From positions 3,231,501-3,295,500 of the forward strand of contig CM066988.1 of the NCBI GenBank assembly GCA_033977485.1: a stretch of 64,000 bases of DNA, in the 5' to 3' direction. Position 1 is the stretch's first letter, and every line of letters begins with the position of its first letter. Positions 12,101-17,826 of the stretch are shown piece after piece. The translations under genes and the position numbers were made by a program. The notes under the pieces are model-generated. The model had not been told where the DNA came from. It made no database searches and saw only the letters and a list, made by a program, of their open reading frames with translations. Origin of the DNA: Hydrangea macrophylla. Its lineage: Eukaryota > Streptophyta > Magnoliopsida > Cornales > Hydrangeaceae.

Positions 12101-12447
12101 TGTTAGGTCTTCTTTAACAGAAACACAAACACATTATAAAATAATAATAAAAAAGAAATTGGTGGGAGCCATTAAAAACTTACTTCAGAATGCCATTGGC
12201 GAGGATCTGAAACGCCTAAAATGTAATCTACCATGGATGACTGCATAACCTAAAAGCACAAAAGAGGCAAATATTTCAAAAAACAATCCTAAGATAACTA
12301 AAAAGCAAAGAGATGAAGAAATAACCCAAAGGAGAAAACCTTATCATTGTTATTTGGATGGAGAGCTGAGCCATAAACACAGCAAAAGTCTACAGGAGGG
12401 AGAATATTTAGCAAACCAGCAAGGTTAGCTTCTTTCTCTTTGTCCAT
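1..12447 (-). CDS. TAM41: TAM41/MMP37 mitochondrial phosphatidate cytidylyltransferase, 10 exons, 3' end beyond the window
   Basis: Converts CTP and phosphatidic acid to CDP-diacylglycerol on the matrix side of the mitochondrial inner membrane, the first committed step to phosphatidylglycerol and cardiolipin (known for the family). CDS segments on the minus strand: 12447-12340, 12240-12184, 12063-12001, 11915-11847, 11691-11599, 9389-9285, 2807-2730, 2004-1882, 1081-976 and 152-1, all bounded by AG/GT and joining in phase. They give 318 codons. Plant homologues are somewhat longer, so only a short C-terminal tail should be missing. Visible blocks: FCCVYGSALHPNN and MVDYILGV (nucleotidyltransferase core), VGVHFNPFV, KYGVVRMHDL with YLSGRLQKP, SAALLLLPSEFSEEDLY, SLSYMGDLRMLFAEDRNK, VRSQMGMKLGEKK, and SSARQAVSGLLTVGAVNG at the end. 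No in-frame ATG lies just upstream. No targeting peptide is obvious. Intron 6 is 6477 bp because of a Copia insertion. Confidence 0.95.
153..975 (-). other. TAM41 intron 9
   Basis: 823 bp between donor TCTG|GTACG and acceptor TAG. AT-rich. It holds one probable MITE (274-677) and a stretch of atgcatata-type low-complexity sequence around 420-540. No coding sense was seen. Confidence 0.85.
274..677. mobile_element. Probable MITE with GTTTGGTTG inverted ends
   Basis: Left end tgtttggttgtccctaaaat and right end ...gtcaaccaaacac are imperfect inverted repeats, and the similarity (aaaatatttt, caag) extends about 30 bp inwards. No clear target duplication was found, so the family is unassigned. 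Confidence 0.5.
976..1081 (-). CDS. TAM41: TAM41 exon 9
   Basis: 106 bp, enters in phase 0 and leaves in phase 1. Reads DCGLSAASSLVSFLPQ followed by TVRSQMGMKLGEKKK. Acceptor CACCAG, donor CTG|GTACG. The frame was chosen because it alone continues exon 8 (ends ...NVSQ) into exon 10. A longer open frame over the same bases is out of register and is not the product. Confidence 0.92.
1082..1881 (-). other. TAM41 intron 8
   Basis: 800 bp, donor CAG|GTCTATC, acceptor CACCAG. Contains the two-unit direct repeat at 1321-1603 and otherwise no recognisable feature. Confidence 0.85.
1321..1603. repeat. Two-copy imperfect tandem repeat, about 135 bp per unit
   Basis: Units at about 1321-1457 and 1458-1603 share 'ctagYagtttgc', 'ccatag.ttgg.tattg' and 'agaagtggtacaatYttg' in the same order and spacing. 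The copies are well diverged. Confidence 0.65.
1882..2004 (-). CDS. TAM41: TAM41 exon 8
   Basis: 123 bp, 41 codons, phase 0 at both ends. Reads VRKIVQGQFDLFQTMYKPF and a more variable tail ending ...GGLNVSQ. Acceptor CTTCAG at 2005-2006, donor CAG|GTCTAT. Confidence 0.93.
2080..2562. mobile_element. PIF/Harbinger-like MITE in TAM41 intron 7
   Basis: Left end GGGCCTGTTTGGGAA and right end (reverse complement) GGAGCTGTTTGGGAA form inverted repeats, flanked on both sides by TTA (2077-2079 and 2563-2565), the target preference of this superfamily. It appears to contain an older inserted TRIM-like piece (about 2119-2410). Confidence 0.7.
2119..2410 (+). mobile_element. TRIM-like element nested in the MITE
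   Basis: Two related blocks start 'gttaaa...ttgttggcccatt' / 'gttaaa...ccgttggcccatt', each with 'aagcttttggag' (about 2124-2190 and 2336-2400). The first is followed by 'ggtatcagaacc', a diverged initiator-Met primer site. The second is preceded by the purine tract gagagggggag. Boundaries are approximate. Confidence 0.5.
2730..2807 (-). CDS. TAM41: TAM41 exon 7
   Basis: 78 bp, 26 codons. Reads EDLYAKICSLSYMGDLRMLF then AEDRNK, one of the best conserved blocks of the family. Acceptor TTTTGCAG, donor AAG|GTTTGCC. Confidence 0.95.
2886..3186. mobile_element. PIF/Harbinger-like (Tourist-type) MITE, 301 bp
   Basis: Ends GGGCATGTTTGGTTG and (reverse complement) GGGCCTGTTTGGTTG, with flanking TTA at 2883-2885 and 3187-3189. 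The interior is AT-rich and self-complementary near the ends (ttgaatggtttcattcaa / ttgaatgaaataattcc). Non-coding. Confidence 0.8.
3240..3578 (-). mobile_element. Complete TRIM retrotransposon, 339 bp
   Basis: In the minus orientation the 5' LTR is 3578-3465 and the 3' LTR 3355-3240 (114 and 116 bp, TG...CA). The 5' LTR is followed at once by the primer site TGGTATCAAAGC (3464-3453, initiator-Met type). The 109 bp interior ends in the purine tract GCGGGGGCG just before the 3' LTR. Exact 5 bp target duplication gttaa at 3235-3239 and 3579-3583. No coding capacity. The LTRs differ at several positions, so the insertion is not recent. Confidence 0.92.
3697..4000. mobile_element. Possible MITE with TGTTTGGTA ends
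   Basis: Left 'gtgtttggtaattg' and right 'ccacctaccaaacagag' are imperfect inverted repeats about 300 bp apart around an AT-rich interior. No target duplication was identified. Confidence 0.4.
4014..4193 (+). repeat. Copia 5' LTR
   Basis: 180 bp, starts TGTTGGAATTAAG and ends TACTTTT. An AT run (aatatatatatac, about 4137-4149) could serve as the TATA box. Ends exactly where the primer site begins. Confidence 0.94.
4194..4205 (+). promoter_or_regulatory. Copia primer binding site (initiator tRNA-Met)
   Basis: TGGTATCAGAGC, the usual plant minus-strand primer site, with no spacer after the LTR. A C-rich 5' leader with many cc(a/t) runs follows to the start codon at 4655. Confidence 0.93.
4655..9070 (+). 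CDS. Copia gag-pol polyprotein, intact, 1471 aa
   Basis: One open frame carries every step of retrotransposition. Gag-like N-terminus (LNGKNFHAWSNSLRLYL near residue 40), CCHC knuckle CQHCHQLGHSIDRC near 280, aspartic protease WILDSGANNHM near 380, and integrase zinc region WHARLGH...CVVCELSKH near 529-570. The integrase core shows HSDVWG (D about 589), RSDNGREY (D about 652) and GVAERKN (E about 688). Reverse transcriptase has KWVFNVKY near 1003, QLDVKNAFLNG and YVDD near 1153. RNase H has CFTDADYAGS near 1317, SSAEAEYRAM and DNKSAI near 1395. Protease-integrase-RT-RNase H order defines Copia. All catalytic residues looked for are present. It ends in TGA at 9068, next to the purine tract. 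Probably able to move itself, though activity is not shown by sequence. Confidence 0.96.
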   Translation: MGDPPKSVTTPSAPTSARLDAPLSHPPAQRVTSVLLNGKNFHAWSNSLRLYLGGKRKIDWLLGNSPKPAETDATYDEWFTDNCIILGWMFNSMEERIYHMFMYHNTVHGLWTALTKMYAHAHSDSRIFELYQDISHASQATLGHSVSDFFGYLQTRWEELAQYEPISDFPNDGEVEVKRLDRRHTYQFLMGLKPEFEALRTQILNTSPMPSLFEAFATVEGDERRRRLLSPPSGHTSPVSDQMALAARSGPRPVFGKSSGPRPIFSAPSGPRPAGNRPYCQHCHQLGHSIDRCFDLHPELKQQYNKTRATGRGKSVPRTGAIVETAPPPPDYNELQSQIAQLQSHLGLGTLSSTALGSTAAIATGTPTALHGKSAHPTWILDSGANNHMTGELSFFTSSFTSIDQSVRIADGSFVPVRSQGDAYLSPDITLSYVYFIPNFAYNLLSVNRLAKDHNCAVVFLPSCCYLQDLTSKKIFGRAHERDGLYYFGDTQPPTVSSGLQATASPVSNNLVLPDSNNYVFSLKTLDLWHARLGHVNFQYLCWLFPPLNKTCKDFHFKCVVCELSKHTRTSYIPRMHRAPCAFDLIHSDVWGPSPTMALSHHRYYVTFIDDYTRCTWVYLLRKKSEVFSCFRNFLQMVKTQFQTIVRNIRSDNGREYITDEFRAALNKDGILQQLTCPYTPEQNGVAERKNRHIMSVVRCLLCGMGVPKYFWDMAVLTATYLINCTPSRVLLGKSPLHVLKPGSTLFPIVPRVFGCTCFVQNKSPTRTKLDNKAVRCVFLGYSSMSKGYRCYDPLTRHFYNSLDVTFLETVPFYPGSSPPASVDPVVEDTSVQPRPVPVFESLPPVISHAPLQVYSRRQHAPAPLPTSSPESGITSPPLASTLSPATVPDTTHDTTPDITLGTVPPPPSPRYPTRVRRPPSRFLISQSTNHPISKYISYQGLSSAFSSFISAVDSVPIPRSVHEALQNPKWVAAMEAEMSALQGNQTWDLVALPAGERTVGCKWVFNVKYLADGSIDRYKARLVAKGFTQVPGKDFGATFAPVAKLTTVRLLVSLAASYSWPLHQLDVKNAFLNGDLSETIYMDPPPGFRAQGEYSGKVCRLRKSLYGLKQSPRAWFQRFSNVVLTMGFIRCHSDHTCFIRHNSQGQCLIISVYVDDIIITGDDASGNIQVKRDLGVSFDIKDLGPLRYFLGIEVARSRQGISLSQRKYALDLLQDTGMLGCRPASSPMDPNLKLSTELGELLPDPSVYQRLVGRLIYLTNTRPDLTFAVSVVSQFMHSPRTSHLDVVYHILRYLKTCPGLGLFFQTGVQSGLSCFTDADYAGSKSDRRSTSGLCTFCDNHLISWKSKKQAVVSRSSAEAEYRAMAQGTCELLWLRSLLDELGFPVMDSSSLFCDNKSAIMLSSDSVLHERTKHIEVDIHFIREKVQSGVISPSFVPSQEQTADMFTKSVGPGLLQSSLRKLGLSNIFAPA
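9069..9077 (+). promoter_or_regulatory. Copia polypurine tract
   Basis: gagggggag immediately before the 3' LTR and overlapping the gag-pol stop codon. Primes plus-strand DNA synthesis in this element class. Confidence 0.9.
9078..9257 (+). repeat. Copia 3' LTR
   Basis: 179 of 180 bases match the 5' LTR by eye (tatcccttc against tatcctttc). Followed directly by the gatgg target duplication. Confidence 0.94.
9285..9389 (-). CDS. TAM41: TAM41 exon 6
   Basis: 105 bp, 35 codons, phase 0. Reads VHILLDSLEIGYVNSVNLRA then ATSAALLLLPSEFSE. Acceptor TTTCTCCTTCCAG, donor GAG|GTTTGA. It continues exon 5 (...GRLQKP) and leads into exon 7 (EDLYAK...). Confidence 0.95.
9390..10096 (-). other. TAM41 intron 5, distal part
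   Basis: Part of the 2209 bp intron 5 (9390-11598). No coding sense. Two diverged copies of a roughly 70 bp phrase ('tacctcagttcat.tgattca...accagtg.atatctata') lie at about 9507-9560 and 9708-9762. A short related 'ctactttccaactcaaaa' recurs at 10050. A weak ggctcc...gtttg / caaac inverted pair (about 9775-9995) hints at a decayed MITE. Confidence 0.5.
10097..10365 (+). mobile_element. Remnant of a tandem TRIM: interior end, LTR, interior, truncated LTR
   Basis: A 125 bp LTR (10136-10260, TG...CA) is followed by TGGTATCAGAGC (10261-10272). The 66 bp interior then leads into a second LTR that breaks off near 10365. The 39 bases before the first LTR ('cctagtgggctttcc...ggggtg') repeat the interior's end (about 10288-10326), so at least two units once stood in tandem, sharing an LTR. 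Confidence 0.75.
10648..11363. mobile_element. Non-autonomous DNA transposon (hAT-like) carrying a gypsy fragment
   Basis: Ends read CATGGCTGTTAGAAT and, from the right, CAATGGTGTCAAATAG, close to plant hAT ends. They are flanked by cttacaga(c) at 10640-10648 and 11364-11372, an 8-9 bp duplication. Sub-terminal zones on both sides are rich in gattcgattc-type repeats. The centre holds a piece of Ty3/gypsy integrase (11045-11192). A Mutator-type origin (9 bp duplication) is the alternative. Confidence 0.65.
11045..11192 (+). pseudogene. Ty3/gypsy integrase C-terminal fragment
   Basis: Reads KGKLSPSYIGPFEILDRVGK then VAYRLALPPKMSGVHNVFNV, the conserved 'GPF' tail of gypsy integrases that follows the catalytic core. 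No LTR or other pol domain is nearby, so it is a captured or truncated piece. The open frame continues by chance into AT-rich repeats. Confidence 0.85.
11599..11691 (-). CDS. TAM41: TAM41 exon 5
   Basis: 93 bp, 31 codons, phase 0. Reads MIKYGVVRMHDLIEDLLKW then EKFYLSGRLQKP, the family's KYGV...GRLQKP block. Acceptor TTTTTGACAG, donor CCT|GTATGT. Confidence 0.95.
11847..11915 (-). CDS. TAM41: TAM41 exon 4
   Basis: 69 bp, 23 codons, phase 0. Reads ITEVADDIGVGVHFNPFVTW then DDK. Acceptor TTCCTGTAG, donor AAG|GTACCT. Intron 4 on its far side (11692-11846) is 155 bp. Confidence 0.95.
11967..11994. repeat. (AG)n microsatellite inside TAM41 intron 3
   Basis: About 14 AG units. On the gene strand this is a (CT)n run that starts 6 bases after the exon 3 donor and fills about a third of the 85 bp intron, where the polypyrimidine tract would be. 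Confidence 0.9.
12001..12063 (-). CDS. TAM41: TAM41 exon 3
   Basis: 63 bp, 21 codons, phase 0. Reads NLKMNRDHYASWTVNLGGAR then L. Acceptor ACAACCAAG, donor CTG|GTGCTG. Confidence 0.95.
12184..12240 (-). CDS. TAM41: TAM41 exon 2
   Basis: 57 bp, 19 codons, phase 0: SSMVDYILGVSDPRQWHSE. The MVDYILGV segment carries the acidic residue that pairs with the GS motif of exon 1 in the nucleotidyltransferase fold. Acceptor TTATGCAG, donor GAA|GTAAGT. Confidence 0.95.
12340..12447 (-). CDS. TAM41: TAM41 exon 1 with start codon
   Basis: 36 codons from ATG at 12447. Reads MDKEKEANLAGLLNILPPVD then FCCVYGSALHPNNNDK. The VYGS motif marks the catalytic core. The upstream frame has no other ATG before the sequence loses similarity. 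Donor AAG|GTTTTC. Confidence 0.94.
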
Positions 12448-12643
12448 AGCTATACACTTAATCCTTGCACTCCAACATGTTACGGTACAAAAGCAAGTTA
12501 GTGGGTGAAATGGAAACTACGTAACTCCACATTTACATGATCCATGCAAGCAAGCAGCATGTCTAAAATGACAGCACTAAAAAAAAAAAAACCATGAACA
12601 ACATAACATCCAATTGCAGTTTACTAACTACTAGAAACATTTT
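12448..12643 (-). promoter_or_regulatory. TAM41 5' flank and leader, with a short upstream ORF
   Basis: A six-codon upstream ORF (MLECKD, 12478-12458) ends ten bases before the TAM41 start codon in another frame, if the transcript begins upstream of it. No convincing TATA box was seen. A MITE begins at 12644, about 200 bp from the start codon. Confidence 0.45.
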
Positions 12644-12804
12644 TGAGTAATGCTATACTTTGCAAATTTTGTATCCAAATAGTTCCCAAACTCATGTGAC
12701 AGTGGGACCACCCTCAACATCCTGCAACCAATATCAAGTGGGTCAACTGCCACATGTATTTGGACTATTTGGTATACAAAATTTGGGAAGCATAGTATTA
12801 CACA
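12644..12804. mobile_element. Short MITE in the TAM41 promoter region, 161 bp
   Basis: Ends TGAGTAATGCTATACTTTGC and (reverse complement) TGTGTAATACTATGCTTCCC. The inverted similarity continues about 45 bp on each side (aattttgtat.ccaaatagt). Possible duplication acattt at 12638-12643 and 12805-12810. Confidence 0.7.
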
Positions 12805-13029
12805 ACATTTATATGTCGTCCTTGCCATGCTTTCCAAATTGAAAAAACTAACAAAAATTGACAACTTTCCAAGGTTCCAAGCCAATCCACCTTATAAGAC
12901 ACGTTATCTAAATCTTTCTGTAAAACCAACTTAAAACTGCAACTACAGCAAAAATGAACATAACGTATATACAGGAATATTCATTTTGGAGAAAAAAAAA
13001 TACACCCAATTCTTATCTTGAACTCATAT

Positions 13030-13030
<1 letters not shown>

Positions 13031-13069
<39 letters not shown>
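13031..13069. repeat. (AC)n microsatellite
   Basis: About 19 uninterrupted AC units followed by a short AT run that abuts the next MITE. Confidence 0.92.
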
Positions 13070-13077
<8 letters not shown>

Positions 13078-13078
13078 A

Positions 13079-13451
13079 GGTAAATTACACTTTACACCCT
13101 TGTAGTTTGGAAGAGATTTCATTTTGGTCATGTAGTTTCAATTTTGTCAATTTGATCCTTACAGTTCAGTTTAGGTTCAATATAGTTCACTTATTAGTTT
13201 TTGTTACAATTGTTGATAGATTTAGGTTCAAACTTCAATATAGGTGTGTAGAGTGTAATGTATCCAAGTAAATTTACCACTATGCCCCTAATGACCACTC
13301 ACGTGTGCATCATTTGACCTATTTTTGTAAAAAAAAAATGTAAGAAATTTTCATAAATAGACTACATTGATCCTAAATTGAAACTGTAAGGAAGGACCAA
13401 ACTAATCACATCCAAACTATAAGTGTATATTTGTATAAAGTGTAATTTACC
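13079..13451. mobile_element. MITE with GGTAAATTACACTTT ends, 373 bp
   Basis: Left GGTAAATTACACTTTACACC and right (reverse complement) GGTAAATTACACTTTATAC. Both go on to 'tagtttgg'. Flanks share catatatat (13068-13076 and 13452-13460), a possible 9 bp duplication, but the left copy sits two bases away and within low-complexity DNA. A Mutator-like origin is likely but unproven. Confidence 0.7.
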
Positions 13452-13946
13452 CATATATATTATGTGTGTGTGTTTGGCTGAAAATGTGACTAAGGAGTAG
13501 AAAGTAGACTAGTAGAGTTAAAAGCTCCCACAGAGGACTTTTACCAAACAATTGACCTGCATTAGAGAAAATAGTTTGCGTTCCATTCTCTTAATCTGGT
13601 TGATTAAAAATTGAAATTCATATAATCTATTAACGCACAATACCAAGGAAGTGATCTACCTTATTTAGCGATTGGGAGATTGATACAGCAGAGAGTCCGA
13701 AAAATTGACAGGCTCCACAAGTCACAACTCACACGTATGTGTGTGTTTGGTTTGTGTGGCCCGTGTACTGTATAATAATGTAGAAAACAGAATGTTCGAC
13801 AATGTTAAAAAAAAATTTAAATAAATAAAAAAAAATTAACAACAATGTTACACCTATTCTTTCAATCACACCTCAAAGCACATCTTACACTTTAAATACA
13901 TGTACCATATGCTTTTCAAAATTTTTACACTTTTTGTACTCCACTT
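13452..13946. other. Intergenic DNA, nothing recognised
   Basis: 495 bp, AT-rich, with short tg runs and a poly-A/AAAT stretch near 13806-13838. No coding or transposon signal could be supported. Confidence 0.5.
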
Positions 13947-14508
13947 TAGGGGTGTCATTTGGAACGGAAATTCTGATTTCGAGCGATTCCGATCCGAAAA
14001 ATTTTGACAACTAAATATGCATTCCCAATTCCGAAAATTCCGAAAAAAATCAGATCGGAATCGGAATTATTTTTAGAATTCCGAAAATTCCGAAAAATTT
14101 TCGAAAATATTCCGAAATTGTATTTTTCGTAAATATTCCAAAAATGTTCCGAAATTGCATTTTCCGAAACTTTTCCGAAAATATTCCGAAATATTCCGAA
14201 AATTGTGTTCATATCACATCGAAAAAACACAAAAGAGGGGATGTGATGTGCTTCTATTAAAGGGCTACAAGTCTCAAGTGAAATCTCATTAAACTTGATT
14301 CCGAAATTCCAAAAATATTCCAAAAATTCCGAAAAATTCCGAATCTGATGAAATTCCGAAAATTCCAAAATTTTGGAATCGGAAATAATTTTGGAATTTC
14401 CGAAATTTCGAAACGGAATTCGGAATGCATTTTTGGCTTCCGAAAATTTCAGAATTTTTTTTCCCGAAAGGGGTGTTTCCGATCCGTTCCGGCCAAAACA
14501 CACCCCTA
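13947..14508. mobile_element. Non-autonomous hAT element, 562 bp
   Basis: Ends TAGGGGTGTCATTTGGAACGG and (reverse complement) TAGGGGTGTGTTTTGGCCGG, typical of plant hAT. Flanks ctccactt (13939-13946) and ttccactt (14509-14516) give an 8 bp duplication with one change. The interior is built from short repeats of 'ttccgaaaa' in both orientations. It gives spurious open frames but no transposase. Confidence 0.85.
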
Positions 14509-14516
14509 TTCCACTT

Positions 14517-14829
14517 ACACAGCACAGGGTACTTACATTTAAGTTCAATAAATATACTAACAGTGACACTTTAGTTGAAAGTATAGAGAGAATTAGTGTC
14601 ACAAATAAGAATAAAGGAAGGTTGCAGTGCAAATAGCCCCAAGTACAAGGAATATAAGTGTATTTTTTTATTTTTTCTTTTTCAAAGTGTGCACATGAGT
14701 ACCAGATCCCTACTTAATGATCTACTTGCTATAATTTTTTTATGCAAACAAAAAAACAAAGGATATACTTGCTATTATAATGATTTTACATTATCATGCC
14801 CAAAAATCATTATAGAAAGAATAATGATA
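14517..14829. other. Intergenic DNA, nothing recognised
   Basis: 313 bp between two DNA transposons. AT-rich, with no supported feature. Confidence 0.5.
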
Positions 14830-15726
14830 GGGATAATATTACCTACCACCTCTGATGTTTGAACCAAGAACACTTTTTCCCTCAAGTTTGAAGAACAACA
14901 CTTCCCACCTGAGTTTTATTAGTCATAACAAATCCCCCTTCTATTTATTGAATAATGTTGAGTTTATTAAAATATACCTAAACTACCCTTACCCACTTTT
15001 TTGAAAACTGAAATGACCTTGGGGTTGCCATAAAGATCCATCTTTTCAAGTCTGTTTGTTGAAAAAACTAAAAATTAAATATTAAAAATTAAGTGCTAAA
15101 TTTTAAGTACTGAAAATTTTAAGTCATTGAATGTGCAATACTGAAAAGTGTTTTAAGTACTGAAATAGACTTGCATTCAGTGATTATTTTCAGTAGATTT
15201 TTTTTTCATTTTTTCATATTTTTTGGCTGCTTTTTCAATTAAGTGGTACGTTATCAAACTTACTAAACAATAAGTGAAAATTTCACCATTTAATTGGGTT
15301 ATCAAACACCCTTTTTCTTTTGAAAACTGCATAAATTTGAAAATTATTCATACCATAAGACATGAAAAAAAATCGTAGTTTTTTTTTAAAAAAAATGTGG
15401 ATAGGTTTCAAGCCTCAAAATGTTGAAAATAGATTTCACATTCGTGAAAATTTCAGAAAATTTTGAAAACTATGAAAATTGTTCAAACAGATTTCAGAAA
15501 AAATAACTTTTGAAGAATCGTGAAAATCAAAAAATTTGTAAATGCCTAGCAGAGTGGATCATTAGACATTTTGTAAATACCTCTAATTAATTTCTTCATT
15601 TGTTTTGAGGGCTAGAATGTAATTTTACCAATGCCATTAGGTGACAGAGGGGAAGTGTTATTCTTCAAATGTGAGGGGATAATTGTTCTCTAGTTAAACC
15701 TTAAGGGTGGTAGGTGATATTAACCC
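14830..15726. mobile_element. Mutator-like non-autonomous element, 897 bp
   Basis: Left GGGATAATATTACCTACCAC and right (reverse complement) GGGTTAATATCACCTACCAC. Inverted similarity extends about 75 bp each side (tttgaagaa.aacacttccc). Flanks ataatgata (14821-14829) and ataatgaaa (15727-15735) give a 9 bp duplication with one change. No transposase. Confidence 0.82.
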
Positions 15727-15956
15727 ATAATGAAATAGCGAGGCCCAAACTGATAGCCTAAACCGAGCCAATGAAACAAAAAACCGGTTATGTTCATTTC
15801 GATGGTATAGTGTATCTATTCGATATCATCTAAAGCGAAAAATTACTTTGGGTACAAAACTTTCTTCAAATTTGATAGTGTTTGCTATAGTTTTTGCTCG
15901 GTTGTGCCAAAACTAAAAGTGGCTCGAAAGTGCAAACTAAATTTCCTAAAATGCTT

Positions 15957-16990
15957 TGTGTGAGTGATACACAAGGCTTTGCATTCTAACTTCCAACAGG
16001 TGATTGTGATGGCCAAGTAAGAAAGTACCCTTGGCCGGAGTTCCTAGACAGTACTGAATTGCACAAGTCTAAAAGTGATAAATTTACTAGGTAAATAATC
16101 ACAAAAAATTAATAAAACACCTATGAAAATATTTTTATTGAATATGCTTGGAAAAACAAAACAACTAGGGAATAAGATCAGAACAGGCTCTGATTGTTCA
16201 AAAGAAAGATTGAAAGCAACAAATTACAAAAAAGACAGACCTACTGCTATGGATGCAAAAAAATAAGAACACTGGGTTGAATGCTTTGAATGCTGTGTGT
16301 TCTATGTATGATGTTTGAATGCGGGGTTTCGAGAGAGATGCGGAGTGCCCTGTTTTCTTGGCCACCCTTCGTATTTATAGCGGCCATAGAGATTCAAGAT
16401 ACGGTAAATGCTCCTTTAATTATGCCTCGAGCAAGATCAGGACGCCCAAAATCCTTCCTAAACCTAACTCTTTCCAGCTTTATCAAGATTTGAATCAATC
16501 CCGAATTCTTTGGGATTAGCCTTCCATATCCAGCTGGATTCAACCGAATCCTTTCCTAAACAAATTCCTCCCCTTAAACTTAGGATGATTATTTCCTTAA
16601 CAAATAAGGAATGAACCGCCTTATTGGCTTAGTCATAGGGCTTCCCCCTTTTCCAATTGCCAAGCCTTTGTGCCACGTTTAAATGGCTATGCTTGATGAT
16701 GATATTGTGCATGTCTCTGACCAATCGGGCTCAAATTTGGAGCACTGTCTTAACGTTCCTTCCAAACATGGTGCCTGATTATTGTGTGCCCATCCAAATC
16801 GCTTATCAGGCACACCTCCCAAAGTTGGGTTTATGTCTTAGCCAATTCTAGAACACATGATGGTTTAGATCTTAAGCCCGATCATCCTTAGGCCCTTTTG
16901 GACCTGTAATCTGAACGAACCATGGGCCGAACAGATCCAAGTCCATTCTATTCGGGCTCAAAAACCTTTGGTCATTTTTGGGTGCAAATA
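15957..16990 (-). repeat. Probable 3' LTR of Tat-B
   Basis: On the minus strand a purine tract TTTTGGGGGG (about 17005-16996) is followed by TATTTGCACCCAAAA, which resembles the Tat-A LTR start TGTTTGCACCATAAAA. Within it lie a TATA box (16380-16371) and an AATAAA signal near 16138-16132. The far end is a guess from the TG of 'tgtgtgagtg'. The partner LTR is outside the window, so boundaries cannot be confirmed. Confidence 0.5.
16371..16380 (-). promoter_or_regulatory. TATA box of the Tat-B LTR
   Basis: CTATAAATAC on the minus strand, about 240 bp before an AATAAA-type signal, as expected for an LTR with promoter and polyadenylation signal. Confidence 0.55.
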
Positions 16991-17130
16991 ATTGCCCCCC
17001 AAAAGGTCATATCAAATGTCTCGCACTGATTGATGTGACGATTTGAATTTTAAAAATGCCATGTGTCCATCATGAAGAGATTGGCGGTCCTTGAGAATTC
17101 CGCCAGTCATTCCTCATTTAATGCCCAATG

Positions 17131-17705
17131 TAGGCCTGTAAACGGGTCGAATCTGGACCGGATCTAGTGCATCCAGATCCAGATCCGCTAAACTATATAT
17201 GGATTCGGATTCGGATATGACGGATCTGTTATAAGTGAGTCCATATCTGGATCCACCAAAATATACCGAATCCGGATCTGGATCCAGATTCGATTCGAAA
17301 TAATATATAATGTGTATATCTATGCTATTTTTGTATATATATATAATATGTATATATATAAATATTTGTATATACATGACTAATATATTAAATATATTAC
17401 AGTATATATATGCATTATATATACATAATTATATTATAGTATGTATATACATTATATATACACATCATTATATTATATATATATAATATGTAGATATATA
17501 TAAATATATTTATATATATAAGTATTATTCGGATCCGGGTCTTAGGCGGACCGGATATTACAAAACCATATCCGGTCCATTTTTTAGCATAAAATACGAA
17601 TTCGGATCCGGATCTGGATATGGATCTCAAAAAATGCTCAGATCCGTCTAACAGAACCGGATCTGGACCGGATCCGGGTCTAGACCCAGTCCATTAACAG
17701 GCCTA
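17131..17705. mobile_element. Non-autonomous hAT element in Tat-B, 575 bp
   Basis: Ends TAGGCCTGTAAACGGGTC and (reverse complement) TAGGCCTGTTAATGGACTGG, with a perfect 8 bp duplication gcccaatg (17123-17130 and 17706-17713). Sub-terminal repeats of 'ggatccgg / ccggatcc' lie around an AT core (about 17300-17520) of tatata repeats. No transposase. Confidence 0.92.
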
Positions 17706-17713
17706 GCCCAATG

Positions 17714-17720
17714 TATATAA
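17714..17720 (+). promoter_or_regulatory. TATA box candidate for the antisense PMD gene
   Basis: TATATAA on the plus strand about 107 bp before the ATG at 17827, with a CT-rich leader in between. It lies one base after the hAT target duplication, so the hAT insertion may have cut it off from upstream elements. Confidence 0.4.
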
Positions 17721-17826
17721 TGATGGGATTGAACCCAAAACCCCTCACTTTCCCAAATCACTCTCGTCTACCTCTCTCTCTAACTTCATATTCTCCGATG
17801 AGCTCTCCTAATCACCATCCACAGTA

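Noticed and set aside
13947..14862. Open frames of 60-225 codons at 13955-14632 on either strand
   Set aside because: They consist of the nfrnf/ssef-type translation of ttccgaaaa repeats inside a hAT element and run across its end into flanking DNA.
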